Origin: UBA11524 sp963590165
GTDB taxonomy: Bacteria > Bacillota > Clostridia > Christensenellales > Aristaeellaceae
Assembly (NCBI GenBank): GCA_963590165.1
Contig: CAVANO010000030.1
Coordinates: 1 to 12,403, forward strand
DNA: 12,403 nt
Reading direction: 5' to 3'
A program made the position numbers and the translations under genes. Shown piece by piece: positions 1 through 7,144 of the stretch (within the stretch, counting starts at the first letter, position 1; every line of letters begins with the position of its first letter). The notes below the pieces were generated by a model that had not been told where the DNA came from, searched no databases, and was given only the letters and a program-made list of their open reading frames with translations.

Positions 1-48
1 AATGTTCGCTTTGATGCCACTTCTTTTTGTGTTGCACTTAGATTATAA
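1..48 (+). CDS. C-terminal tail of a putative transposase (partial)
   Basis: Frame 1 reads NVRFDATSFCVALRL followed by TAA, open at the left edge. The same fifteen residues and stop are encoded at the right edge on the minus strand, which fits two copies of one transposase gene entering the window from both sides. Only the tail is visible and it carries no catalytic motif, so the assignment rests on the repeat context and on the stop lying just inside the putative terminal repeat. A chance open frame of 16 codons cannot be excluded. Confidence 0.35.
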   Translation, partial: NVRFDATSFCVALRL

Positions 49-55
49 ATTCAAG
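1..55 (+). mobile_element. Probable insertion-sequence end, left copy
   Basis: These 55 bases are identical to the reverse complement of the last 55 bases of the window, and the match stops abruptly at base 56. The sequence GTTGCACTTAGATTATAAA near the inner edge resembles terminal repeats of IS30-like elements from memory, but I cannot confirm the family. A reading frame runs through it from base 1 and ends in TAA at 46-48, seven bases before the repeat edge, as expected for the 3' end of a transposase gene running up to its inverted repeat. The element body lies outside the window. The exact length of 55 also equals a common final k-mer of short-read assemblers, so the match may show the assembly overlap rather than the full repeat. 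Confidence 0.6.
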
Positions 56-125
56 CTGCAAAAAAGCGGAAACGTCGATTGTAAGACAGAAGGCAATAAG
101 CGACTTGAATCTGAATGGAACTGTC

Positions 126-141
126 GGGAAAAAATCTTCCC
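126..141. other. Small hairpin upstream of the promoter
   Basis: GGGAA (126-130) pairs with TTCCC (137-141) around a six-base loop. It lies between the repeat edge and the promoter at 159. It has no T tract, so it is a poor terminator. It could be a remnant of the region interrupted by the insertion, or chance. Confidence 0.2.
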
Positions 142-158
142 TGATTATACGGATAAAG

Positions 159-188
159 TTGACATGATCCTTCACTATGTGATATAAT
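159..188 (+). promoter_or_regulatory. Strong sigma-A type promoter
   Basis: A perfect -35 TTGACA (159-164) and a perfect -10 TATAAT (183-188) are separated by 18 bases. The -10 is preceded by TGA, giving an extended -10 (TGATATAAT). It points at the Tat-exported redox protein starting at 260 and predicts a start near 195, leaving a leader of about 65 bases. With both hexamers at consensus this is the best promoter in the window, suggesting high expression of the gene behind it. Confidence 0.85.
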
Positions 189-200
189 TAACTATCGCAA

Positions 201-227
201 GCTCGTAAGATGCAGAAGACTGCGAGC
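201..227 (+). other. Hairpin in the 5' leader
   Basis: GCTC (201-204) pairs with GAGC (224-227) and GCAG (212-215) pairs with CTGC (220-223) around an AAGA loop, with a bulge on the 5' side. It lies between the predicted transcription start and the ribosome-binding site at 245-250. Short 5' hairpins often stabilise abundant mRNAs; that role here is inference. I recognise no riboswitch class. Confidence 0.35.
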
Positions 228-259
228 AATTGCAAAACATATATGGAGGGAATCATTCT

Positions 260-1201
260 ATGGATATGAGCACGAGTCGCCGCGACTTTTTGCGCACGAC
301 CGGCAAGGGTCTGCTGGGCGTTGCTGTCGCTTCTGTGCTGCCTGTCGGTCTGAGCACCGGTGTTGCAGAGGAAGAAATCGAAGCACCTGCTTGGCCTTGG
401 AAGTGGGAAAAGCTGGATCCGCAGGAAGTCATGGAAGCCGGCTATAAGGCGTTCTATTCTCACGGCGGCTGCTGCGCCGGCGCGTTCGCTGCAATCATCG
501 AAACGCTGGCGGCTAAGTATGGCTATCCGTACAACCAGTTCAATGCCCGCATGTTCGCAAACGGTGCCGGCGGCTATGGCCAGCAGTCCCTGTGCGGCTC
601 TCTGGGCGGCTGCTGCGCAATCTTCGGTCTGTTCTGCGAAGGCACCGAGGCGGCTCAGCTGCGCAATGAGCTGTATGCATGGTATAAGGAAAAGCCGTTC
701 CCGGAATATCAGCCTGAGTTCAAGGCTCCCACGACGACCGTGGCAGGCTCTGTGGAATGCCGCGATTCCGTGAACAAGTACATGGATGCTACCGGCTTCA
801 CCATGGCGGACGATGGCCGCAAGGCTCGCTGCGCTGCTGTGACCGGCGAAACTGCCGCGAAGGCCGTTGAAATTCTGAATGTGCACTTCGGCTACAGCGA
901 GGCTGTTGTGGAGACTGAAACCGAGGAAGAGACCACGGCGGACAACGAGTTCATCGGCGAAGCAACGAGCGAAATCGGCGGTCCGATTAAGGTGAAGGTC
1001 ACCATGGATGGCGACAAGATTGCCAAGATCGAAGTGCTGAGCCACAACGAGACCGCAGGTATCTCTGATCCTGCCTTTGCGCTGGTGGACAAGATGGTCG
1101 AGAACAACTCGACGGATGTCGATACTGTGACCGGCGCGACCAAGACGAGCGAAGCGCTGATCGCTGCTGTCAACGATGCTCTTGCCAAGGCTGGCAGATA
1201 A
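260..1201 (+). CDS. Tat-exported cysteine-rich redox protein with C-terminal FMN-binding domain
   Basis: This 313-aa protein is probably an exported electron carrier or oxidoreductase. The ATG at 260 is chosen because GGAGGG (245-250) lies nine bases before it; a TTG ten codons upstream would put that site inside the gene. Residues 6-11 (SRRDFL) and the following hydrophobic stretch to about residue 36 form a twin-arginine signal, implying export of a folded, cofactor-loaded protein. Residues 66-130 carry clustered cysteines (C71, C72, C112, C118, C119, C126) in glycine-rich settings such as GGCCAGA and CGSLGGCC, resembling the C_GCAxxG_C_C / split-Soret family; C167 and C191 follow. No CxxCH is present, so no c-type haem is predicted. 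After an acidic linker (about 214-228), residues 231-310 look like an FMN-binding domain ending in TGATKTS, where T294 would be the ApbE-type covalent flavin site. No ApbE, Rnf or maturation gene is nearby. Partner and substrate are unknown. Confidence 0.82.
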   Translation: MDMSTSRRDFLRTTGKGLLGVAVASVLPVGLSTGVAEEEIEAPAWPWKWEKLDPQEVMEAGYKAFYSHGGCCAGAFAAIIETLAAKYGYPYNQFNARMFANGAGGYGQQSLCGSLGGCCAIFGLFCEGTEAAQLRNELYAWYKEKPFPEYQPEFKAPTTTVAGSVECRDSVNKYMDATGFTMADDGRKARCAAVTGETAAKAVEILNVHFGYSEAVVETETEEETTADNEFIGEATSEIGGPIKVKVTMDGDKIAKIEVLSHNETAGISDPAFALVDKMVENNSTDVDTVTGATKTSEALIAAVNDALAKAGR

Positions 1202-1220
1202 TTTCATACGTACACCAAAA

Positions 1221-1256
1221 GCCCTCAGGAGGTTTGCACCGCCTGAGGGTATTTTA
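1221..1256. terminator. Bidirectional rho-independent terminator
   Basis: CCCTCAGG (1222-1229) pairs with CCTGAGGG (1242-1249), extended past one mismatch by GGT/ACC around a four-base loop. On the plus strand it is followed by TATTTTAT and on the minus strand by CTTTTGG. It sits between the convergent stops of the exported redox protein and the metallophosphoesterase, so it can serve both transcripts. Confidence 0.85.
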
Positions 1257-1261
1257 TGTGC

Positions 1262-1987
1262 TTATTCCGGCAGAAGCTTCAATTGGATGATCTCGCAGGA
1301 GCAACGGAAACGCGGCACGAAGGTTGAATTGGTTGCGCCGCGGCTGACAAACAGGCGATTGCCGCAATAGAAACCGCTTGTCAGCTTCGGGAGCAGTCCT
1401 TGACCAGGCGAATACAGTCCTTGCGAGCCGATGCGCATCTGTCCGCCGTGCGCATGACCGGATAACGTCAGGTCGATGTCATAGGGGCGAATCAGCGAAG
1501 GAAACAGCTCCGGGTGATGGCACAGCAATAGCTTGAAGCCGCCCTGTGAAGCCATGTCCGCAAGGAAGGGACGCTTTGCCTGCAATTGGCTGGTGCGCTC
1601 CGGTGCATCTTTGTCGCGGAGCACGCTGCTCAATCCGCCCAGCACGATGCCGCGGAAAGCAACAAACGAATCATCGAGGATCACGGCGCCGCTTTGCTCG
1701 GCGAGCGGCCAATAGGCATTGATGTCCTTCAATCGGCGCTCGTGATTGCCGATATTATAGAATGTCGGTGCGATTTTGACGGCCTCATGCAGGAAGGTCA
1801 GCGCATTGTGCCATCCGTGACGGCGGTGCCGGTGGACAAGGTCGCCGCCGATGAGGATGGCATCGCAGCCATGCAGCAGCGGAAGCACTTCATCAACCTT
1901 GCCGTCATGGAAGTCCGCAGCGAAGGCAAACGTTAGCGGTTGGGCGATTTTCGGGGAGCGAACGATGATTTCGGTGCGCTCAATCAT
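1262..1987 (-). CDS. YkuE-like calcineurin-type metallophosphoesterase
   Basis: This 241-aa protein has the full metal-ligand set of the calcineurin-like phosphoesterase fold: D25-x-H27 in ADFHDG, GGD at 47-49, GNHE at 80-83, CHHPE at 156-160 and SGHAHGGQ at 176-183. Such enzymes hydrolyse phosphoester or pyrophosphate bonds using a two-metal centre; the order and the closing GHAHGGQ fit the YkuE / UDP-diacylglucosamine-pyrophosphatase-like group, but substrate cannot be read from the sequence. It has no signal peptide or membrane helix, so it is cytosolic or peripheral. The ATG at 1987 is preceded by GGAGGAA (1993-1999). The start overlaps the end of the upstream membrane gene by eight bases, so translation is probably coupled. 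It is the last gene of the fbp-uvrB operon. Confidence 0.88.
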   Translation of the reverse strand: MIERTEIIVRSPKIAQPLTFAFAADFHDGKVDEVLPLLHGCDAILIGGDLVHRHRRHGWHNALTFLHEAVKIAPTFYNIGNHERRLKDINAYWPLAEQSGAVILDDSFVAFRGIVLGGLSSVLRDKDAPERTSQLQAKRPFLADMASQGGFKLLLCHHPELFPSLIRPYDIDLTLSGHAHGGQMRIGSQGLYSPGQGLLPKLTSGFYCGNRLFVSRGATNSTFVPRFRCSCEIIQLKLLPE

Positions 1988-2813
1988 GACGTTTCCTCCG
2001 CATCAGCAGGACGCCGAGCACAATCAGCACAAGCGATACGCCGTACCATGGGATGCCGAGCAGCAGAAGCATCTGCTGTCCCTGCACGAGTGCAATGGTG
2101 GACAGCTGCGAAAGCATGCCGGGCAGATTGAGCAGCAATACAGGTATGCCCAGCAGAATTGCGCCGGTGCCGGATGCAAGCAGAATCGGGGAGAGATGCT
2201 GGCGGACGCGGCGGACAAGCATCAGCAAGGCGGTAAGCAGCAGGCTGATGATGCCGGTCAGTGCGACTGCATGAAAAATCGCCGGCAAATCAAGCATATT
2301 CCCTGCAATGCCGGTGACAAGCTCGGAAATGCTGGTACGCAGAGGAAACACGGACAGGCGAATCAGCTGGTTGAATTCGTAGACGACCTGATCGCGGGCA
2401 GTGGAACGGCGAAGCGCCTTTTCGACCGTGCTCTGGAAGCCGGTGTCCTCCATGACGAGTGTCAGCGTCTCCTGGCTGTCGAGCGGGTCGGGTGCGCTTT
2501 CAGCTAGGGTGCCGCTGATGCGCCAGCAGCCATGCCAGTACGCGGCAAGCGTCTTGGCATAGGAGGATGCGGCATTGTCCAGCAGGCTCATCGTATCGTC
2601 TGTCAAGGCATATTCGGTTTGAATGGCGGCGGCAGACGTGTCAATCCGCTGCTGACTCTGCTTGCTGGCGGCGGACAGGACGGATTCAGCAAATGGCTCG
2701 GTCGTTGTGAGCACGAACAATCCGCAGAGCATGGCGATCAGCAGGGCAAGCACGGTCAGCAGCGACAGCAGGAACCCCGTCAACAAATGGAAGGTGCGGT
2801 TTTCTGTGCTCAT
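1980..2813 (-). CDS. Four-helix membrane protein with extracytoplasmic domain, function unknown
   Basis: I do not recognise this 277-aa protein. Hydrophobic helices fall at about 10-36, 178-200, 208-230 and 248-270. Between helices 1 and 2 is a soluble segment of about 140 residues (37-177) with many Ala, Ser, Thr and acidic residues. Positive charges (RRVR at 201-204 and the terminal MRRKRHD) put the N-terminus, the 2-3 loop and the C-terminus inside, so the 37-177 domain is outside. No enzymatic motif is visible. It starts four bases inside the 43-aa membrane peptide gene upstream (ATGA overlap) and ends eight bases inside the metallophosphoesterase gene downstream; this tight coupling suggests the three products act together. 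It might sense or organise something at the envelope, but that is speculation. Confidence 0.75.
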   Translation of the reverse strand: MSTENRTFHLLTGFLLSLLTVLALLIAMLCGLFVLTTTEPFAESVLSAASKQSQQRIDTSAAAIQTEYALTDDTMSLLDNAASSYAKTLAAYWHGCWRISGTLAESAPDPLDSQETLTLVMEDTGFQSTVEKALRRSTARDQVVYEFNQLIRLSVFPLRTSISELVTGIAGNMLDLPAIFHAVALTGIISLLLTALLMLVRRVRQHLSPILLASGTGAILLGIPVLLLNLPGMLSQLSTIALVQGQQMLLLLGIPWYGVSLVLIVLGVLLMRRKRHD

Positions 2814-2941
2814 GCGATCACCGCCAGCTTCAGCACTGCGAAAACAAGGTCGCGTCCGCCGAGAAGGAGCGCAGCAGACAGCGCCGCCGCCAGCAGAAAC
2901 GCCGGAATCAGCAGCAATGCAGCGTATTTCAGATTTGACAT
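2810..2941 (-). CDS. 43-aa membrane peptide, function unknown
   Basis: This short gene is supported by an excellent ribosome-binding site, AGGAGGA (2948-2954), six bases before the ATG at 2941, and by its stop overlapping the next start as ATGA. An open frame continues upstream into uvrB, but the longer reading lacks a site and would overlap a conserved gene. The product is almost entirely hydrophobic: a helix at about 6-28, a short GGRD turn, and a second hydrophobic stretch at 32-43, so it is a one-pass or hairpin membrane peptide. It begins 19 bases after the uvrB stop. Small hydrophobic proteins encoded beside a larger membrane protein are often subunits or stabilisers of it, which is the likeliest role but unproven. 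Confidence 0.65.
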   Translation of the reverse strand: MSNLKYAALLLIPAFLLAAALSAALLLGGRDLVFAVLKLAVIA

Positions 2942-2960
2942 GGGAGATCCTCCTGTTCGT

Positions 2961-4994
2961 TTAATGATGGCGCGTGCTCTCTCTTGTACGGCGGCGCTTC
3001 TTCTGCACCTGTTCCGTCTTGGGTGCCTCGCCCCTGAGCGACAAAAGCTGGTCGCGCAGTTTGGCGGCACGCTCGAAATCAAGCTCTTTCGCGGCGGACA
3101 GCATCTGATCTTCGACCTGCTTCATCAGCGCGGCACGTTCCTCTTCGCTCATGCCGGCAGGGGCACTTTCCTCCGCCTTCTTGGTGATTTCCAGCACCTG
3201 ATGTACGGCGTTGCGCACGGATTCCGGCGTGATGCCGTGGATGCGGTTGTATTCCTCCTGAATGGCACGGCGGCGATTCGTTTCGCTGACGGCGCGCATC
3301 AGGCTGTCCGTCATGACGTCGGCGTACATGATAACGCGACCATCAACATTGCGCGCGGCGCGGCCGATGGTCTGCACGAGCGATGTTTCCGAACGCAGGA
3401 AGCCTTCTTTGTCCGCATCGAGAATTGCAACGAGCGACACTTCCGGCAAATCGAGCCCTTCGCGCAGCAGGTTGATGCCCACGAGCACATCGTATTCGCC
3501 GAGCCGCAGTCCGCGGATGAGCGCCATGCGGTCCATCGTTGTGACGTCGTTGTGCAAGTAGCGGACGCGGATGTCCATGCCCTGCAGGTATTCCGTCAGG
3601 CTCTCCGCCATGCGTTTCGTCAGCGTTGTCACCAGCACGCGCTGCTTCTTTTCGACTGTGCGGTGGATTTCGCCGACGAGGTCATCTACCTGACCGGTTG
3701 CCTTGCGGAGGATGATTTTCGGGTCGAGCAGCCCTGTCGGGCGGATAATTTGCTCAACAATCTGTCCGGCCTGTGCAAGTTCATAGGGTCCCGGCGTGGC
3801 GCTGACGTAAATTGTCTGTCCGATGCGCTGCTCGAATTCCGAAAACAGCAACGGCCGGTTATCGAATGCTGACGGCAGCCGAAAGCCGTATTCAACCAGC
3901 TGCTCTTTGCGGGCGCGGTCGCCGTTGTACATGGCGCGAATCTGCGGCACGGTCACATGGCTTTCGTCAATGAAGCACAGGAAGCCCTTTGGAAAGTAGT
4001 CCAGCAGCGAATAAGGCGCGTCGCCGGGCTTTCTGCCGTCAAAGTAGCGCGAGTAGTTCTCGATGCCGCTGCAATAGCCGATTTCGCGCATCATCTCGAT
4101 GTCGTAATTCGTGCGCTGGGTGATACGCTCCGCCTCAAGCAGCTTGCCTTCCGCGGTGAACTTGTCCGCCTGCTCCTTCAGGTCATGTTCAATGGCAGCA
4201 ATTTTCTCAGGCAGATTCGTCTGATTGGTGGCGTAGTGCGTTGCGGGATACACGCTGGCGTGCTCCAGAGAAGCGAGCGTGTGACCGGAAACGACATCAA
4301 ACTCCTGCACGCTTTCGATTTCATCACCGAAGAATTCGATGTGCAACCCGTGTTCTTTGTCACCGGCAGGGATGATTTCAAGCACATCGCCGCGGACGCG
4401 GAAGGTGCCGCGTTCAAACTCGATATCGTTGCGGACATACTGAATGGCGATGAGCTGGCGAATTAAATCATCTCGGCTGACTGCCATGCCCGGTCGCAAC
4501 GATACCATCTGCCCTTCGTACTCGCTGGGGTCGCCCATGGAGTAGATACAGCTGACGGATGCAACGATGATGACGTCCTTCCGCTCGCGCAATGCGGCGG
4601 TGGCGCTGTGGCGCAGCCGGTCGATTTCCTCGTTGACGGCGGCATCCTTCTCGATGTAGGTATCCGAAGAGGCGATATATGCCTCTGGCTGATAATAATC
4701 ATAATAAGAAACGAAATATTCCACAGCACTGTCCGGAAAAAATGCGCGGAATTCCGAACAGAGCTGCGCCGCAAGCGTTTTGTTGTGGGCAATGACGAGC
4801 GTCGGGCGCTGGATGCGTTCGATGACGCTTGCCATGGTGAAAGTCTTGCCGGAGCCGGTGACGCCCAGCAGCACCTGACCTTTCATGCCGTCCTGCACGC
4901 CGCGCGTGAGCGCCTCGATGGCCTGCGGCTGGTCGCCGCTGGGCTGATAGGGCGCCTTGAGCACGAATCTGCCGGACAGCTCCTTGTCTGCCAT
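2961..4994 (-). CDS. uvrB: Excinuclease ABC subunit UvrB
   Basis: UvrB is the damage-verifying helicase of nucleotide excision repair: loaded by UvrA, it opens DNA at a lesion and recruits the nuclease UvrC. The 677-aa length is normal. Visible in order are the Walker A motif GVTGSGKT (44-51), the tyrosine-rich beta-hairpin around 93-106 that is inserted between strands, the DESH Walker B motif (343-346), YVSATPGPYE around 396-405, helicase motif VI QTIGRAARN (541-549), and a C-terminal UVR domain (about 623-658) that contacts UvrC. The protein ends in a basic tail, KKRRRTRESTR. The ATG at 4994 follows AAGGAGG (5002-5008), which overlaps the fbp stop. uvrA and uvrC are not adjacent; instead uvrB sits between fbp and three membrane/phosphoesterase genes. 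No SOS box is evident immediately upstream, so any damage control would act at the fbp promoter or inside fbp. Confidence 0.98.
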   Translation of the reverse strand: MADKELSGRFVLKAPYQPSGDQPQAIEALTRGVQDGMKGQVLLGVTGSGKTFTMASVIERIQRPTLVIAHNKTLAAQLCSEFRAFFPDSAVEYFVSYYDYYQPEAYIASSDTYIEKDAAVNEEIDRLRHSATAALRERKDVIIVASVSCIYSMGDPSEYEGQMVSLRPGMAVSRDDLIRQLIAIQYVRNDIEFERGTFRVRGDVLEIIPAGDKEHGLHIEFFGDEIESVQEFDVVSGHTLASLEHASVYPATHYATNQTNLPEKIAAIEHDLKEQADKFTAEGKLLEAERITQRTNYDIEMMREIGYCSGIENYSRYFDGRKPGDAPYSLLDYFPKGFLCFIDESHVTVPQIRAMYNGDRARKEQLVEYGFRLPSAFDNRPLLFSEFEQRIGQTIYVSATPGPYELAQAGQIVEQIIRPTGLLDPKIILRKATGQVDDLVGEIHRTVEKKQRVLVTTLTKRMAESLTEYLQGMDIRVRYLHNDVTTMDRMALIRGLRLGEYDVLVGINLLREGLDLPEVSLVAILDADKEGFLRSETSLVQTIGRAARNVDGRVIMYADVMTDSLMRAVSETNRRRAIQEEYNRIHGITPESVRNAVHQVLEITKKAEESAPAGMSEEERAALMKQVEDQMLSAAKELDFERAAKLRDQLLSLRGEAPKTEQVQKKRRRTRESTRHH

Positions 4995-5006
4995 AAATGC
5001 GCCTCC

Positions 5007-6977
5007 TTACTGCTCGCGAATCAGACCGTTGGCATACGCCTCCGCAAGTGCCTGCAAATCCTCGATGACGGCGCGCTGCTCCTGCCCCTCGTCCGTGTCA
5101 CCGATGAGGATGCGGCGCGGCGCGGTGTAGATGCGTTCACTGGAACTGGCGATGTCCTCATCCTCGTGAATCGCCTTGTCGACGCTTTCGAACGGCTGAT
5201 GCGTCCGCAGCGTCATGCCATGGCTGTTGAACACGAGCGTGTAGCCGGCAATGCCCGTCCGCTGGTGATATGCACTGCAGAATCCGCCGTCGATGACAAT
5301 CAGCTTGCCGCCGCCTTTGACCGGATTTTCGCCTTCGATGGCGCGGACAGGCACATGACCGTTGACAATGTGGCAGCCCTCATGGTTCAGCCCGAATTCG
5401 GACAGGATGCGGTCGACAACAGCGGCATCGTTGATGAAGCGGTAGTAGGGGTTTTTGATTTCCGCGTGAGTGGCAGGGTCGGCGATGTACAGCCGTTCGA
5501 AGGTCGTCATGGCACTGCGGCCGTATATGGGGGACATGGCGCCGCACCACAGATACCATAGGAAGTCCTGACCGACCTGACGCTGCCACGAGCCTTCCGG
5601 CGCGAAGTAGCCCATGCGTGCGCAGCGGTCACAGCAGTCAAACCAGCGCTTGCCGCTGTAATCCGCATCCCAGAAGCGTACGGACGCAAAACTGCCGTCC
5701 TCGTTCATCGGCACGGCGCCGTGATAGAGCAGGTTGCCGTTCACGCAGCGGTAGACGGAACCCTGTGAATACAGGAATTGCACGTGCTTTTGCAGTTTCT
5801 CGCTGTTCTTAAAGTCACGCACGAGTGCTGAAATAATGTCCTCTTCACGCGGCAGCAGCTTTTCCGGCGCTTCGGGCTGCACGGTCGGGAAGTCGCAGTC
5901 CAGCAGGGGATACCCGTTTTCGCCACAGCGCACCGCGCCGCGGGAAAAATCAATTTTGTGCAGATAGTCGCGATCCTGCATATTGAAGTCCGGATTGCGT
6001 GCGATGACGGCAGATTCCAGCTTGAGCATCAGCACCGTGACCGCCTTGTGCATGCGGGCAACACGGGTCAGGTTGACAGGCCGCGTGTCGGTTGCATTCG
6101 GGTCGGCATGCGGCATCCAGCGCGTCAAATCGCTTTCGCTGTAGTACTCGTCCGCGTAGTGTTCCAGGCAGCGAAGCGGAATGCCGTAGCCGCGTTCGAG
6201 CGTATCGACGTTGTTGTATGCAAGCGTTGTCTTCAGCACCGTCAGGATGCACAGCGGACTGCCTGCCGCTGCACCCATCCACACAACGTCGTGGTTGCCC
6301 CACTGGAAATCCACGTCATGATAGGCGTAAAGCGTCTCCAGAATCATGTCCGGACGAGGTCCGCGGTCAAACAGGTCGCCGACGATGTGCAGCCGGTCAA
6401 CCGCAAGGCGCTTGATGACGCCGCACAGCGCCGCGATGTACTGGTCTGCCATGCCGCAGCGAATCATGCCGGCGATGATTTCACCATAATACAAATCTTT
6501 GTTGTGATCCTCGAAATGCGCATGCAGCAACTCATCGAGGATGTGTCCGCATTCCTTAGGCAGCACGGCGCGAACGTGACGCCGTGTATGCTTACTGGAT
6601 ACAAGGCGGCAAAGGTCAATCAGCTGCAGCAGCACGCGCTTATACCAGGCATCGAGGTCATCATGGCGGCTCTTGAGCTCCGGCAGCTTTTCCGCAGGAT
6701 AGTAAATCAGTGTCGCGAGGTCGGCACGCTCCTGTGCAGATACCGTGTCGCCAAGCAACAGGTCGATTTTTTCGCGGATGACGCCGGATGCGCTGTTGAG
6801 AATATGGATGAACGCTTCATGCTCGCCGTGGAGGTCGCTCATGAAATGTTCCGTGCCCTTCGGCAGCCGCAGCAACGCCTCGAGGCGGATGATTTCGCTG
6901 TATGCAGCGAGGGCAGAAGGATATTTTTCTGCCAGCAGCTCGAGATGGCGCAGACGCTCCGGCGTGAATTCCCGCAT
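5007..6977 (-). CDS. fbp: Fructose-1,6-bisphosphatase, class III
   Basis: This enzyme hydrolyses fructose 1,6-bisphosphate to fructose 6-phosphate in gluconeogenesis. Class III, the large Firmicute type, has a metallophosphatase-like core unrelated to the common class I enzymes. The protein is 656 aa, in the normal range. Metal-binding motifs are SDLHGEHE (47-54), GDLFDRGPRP (200-209) and WGNHD (226-230), with NGHVP and the VIDGGFC segment near the C-terminus. The ATG at 6977 is preferred because AAGGAGG (6987-6993) lies nine bases before it; the ATG eight codons upstream would have this site inside the gene. The consensus-like promoter at 7016-7044 gives a short leader. The stop lies 12 bases before uvrB, making fbp first in the operon. 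Related enzymes in bacilli are controlled by metabolites; nothing of that is readable here. Confidence 0.97.
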   Translation of the reverse strand: MREFTPERLRHLELLAEKYPSALAAYSEIIRLEALLRLPKGTEHFMSDLHGEHEAFIHILNSASGVIREKIDLLLGDTVSAQERADLATLIYYPAEKLPELKSRHDDLDAWYKRVLLQLIDLCRLVSSKHTRRHVRAVLPKECGHILDELLHAHFEDHNKDLYYGEIIAGMIRCGMADQYIAALCGVIKRLAVDRLHIVGDLFDRGPRPDMILETLYAYHDVDFQWGNHDVVWMGAAAGSPLCILTVLKTTLAYNNVDTLERGYGIPLRCLEHYADEYYSESDLTRWMPHADPNATDTRPVNLTRVARMHKAVTVLMLKLESAVIARNPDFNMQDRDYLHKIDFSRGAVRCGENGYPLLDCDFPTVQPEAPEKLLPREEDIISALVRDFKNSEKLQKHVQFLYSQGSVYRCVNGNLLYHGAVPMNEDGSFASVRFWDADYSGKRWFDCCDRCARMGYFAPEGSWQRQVGQDFLWYLWCGAMSPIYGRSAMTTFERLYIADPATHAEIKNPYYRFINDAAVVDRILSEFGLNHEGCHIVNGHVPVRAIEGENPVKGGGKLIVIDGGFCSAYHQRTGIAGYTLVFNSHGMTLRTHQPFESVDKAIHEDEDIASSSERIYTAPRRILIGDTDEGQEQRAVIEDLQALAEAYANGLIREQ

Positions 6978-7015
6978 GGATGATGACCTCCTTAGGTGCA
7001 TACAATATCAAGTAA

Positions 7016-7044
7016 ATCATAGCATGTTTGAGGGGATTTGTAAA
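7016..7044 (-). promoter_or_regulatory. Promoter of the fbp-uvrB operon
   Basis: On the minus strand TTTACA (7044-7039) and TATGAT (7021-7016) are spaced by exactly 17 bases. The expected start near 7009 leaves a leader of about 30 bases before the fbp ATG. It lies back to back with the promoter of the sensor-kinase operon. Confidence 0.75.
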
Positions 7045-7055
7045 GCAATGAGCAA

Positions 7056-7106
7056 TTGACACGATGAAGGAATCATCTTGACAAAAGTGATAAATTGTGC
7101 TACTTT
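7056..7106 (+). promoter_or_regulatory. Promoter region of the AgrC/AgrA-like operon
   Basis: TTGACA at 7078-7083 and TACTTT at 7101-7106 are spaced by 17 bases, and a TG at 7098-7099 makes an extended -10 that offsets the poor hexamer. A second TTGACA lies 22 bases upstream (7056-7061) without a -10 at the right distance. LytTR regulators bind repeats about two helical turns apart, so this duplicated element is a possible operator, although it does not match the known AgrA consensus. A weak -10 fits an activator-dependent promoter. Confidence 0.5.
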
Positions 7107-7115
7107 TTTAAGTAG
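7100..7115. repeat. Inverted repeat at the kinase-operon transcription start
   Basis: CTACTT (7100-7105) and AAGTAG (7110-7115) form a perfect six-base inverted repeat around TTTT. It overlaps the predicted -10 and start point, a position where a repressor or autoregulator would block transcription. It could also form a small RNA hairpin. No known regulator motif is recognised. Confidence 0.4.
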
Positions 7116-7144
7116 AAATTCGATAAAAAAGGGGGCGGCGGGCG

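Noticed and set aside
2..187. 61-aa open frame at the left edge
   Set aside because: It runs in another frame across the repeat edge and the promoter, has no ribosome-binding site and no recognisable sequence.
260..1201. Split-Soret cytochrome c
   Set aside because: The cysteine pattern is related, but no CxxCH haem-binding motif occurs anywhere in the protein.
188..1207. Long antisense open frame of 339 codons opposite the exported redox gene
   Set aside because: It mirrors a gene with clear motifs, promoter and terminator. High third-position GC on the real strand leaves few stops on the other.
2532..3872. 446-codon plus-strand open frame across the membrane genes and uvrB
   Set aside because: It is antisense to conserved uvrB coding sequence and its translation is rich in His, Arg and Gln with no domain, typical of a shadow frame.
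5958..6983. 341-codon plus-strand open frame opposite fbp
   Set aside because: Antisense shadow of a strongly conserved gene; no start site or motif.
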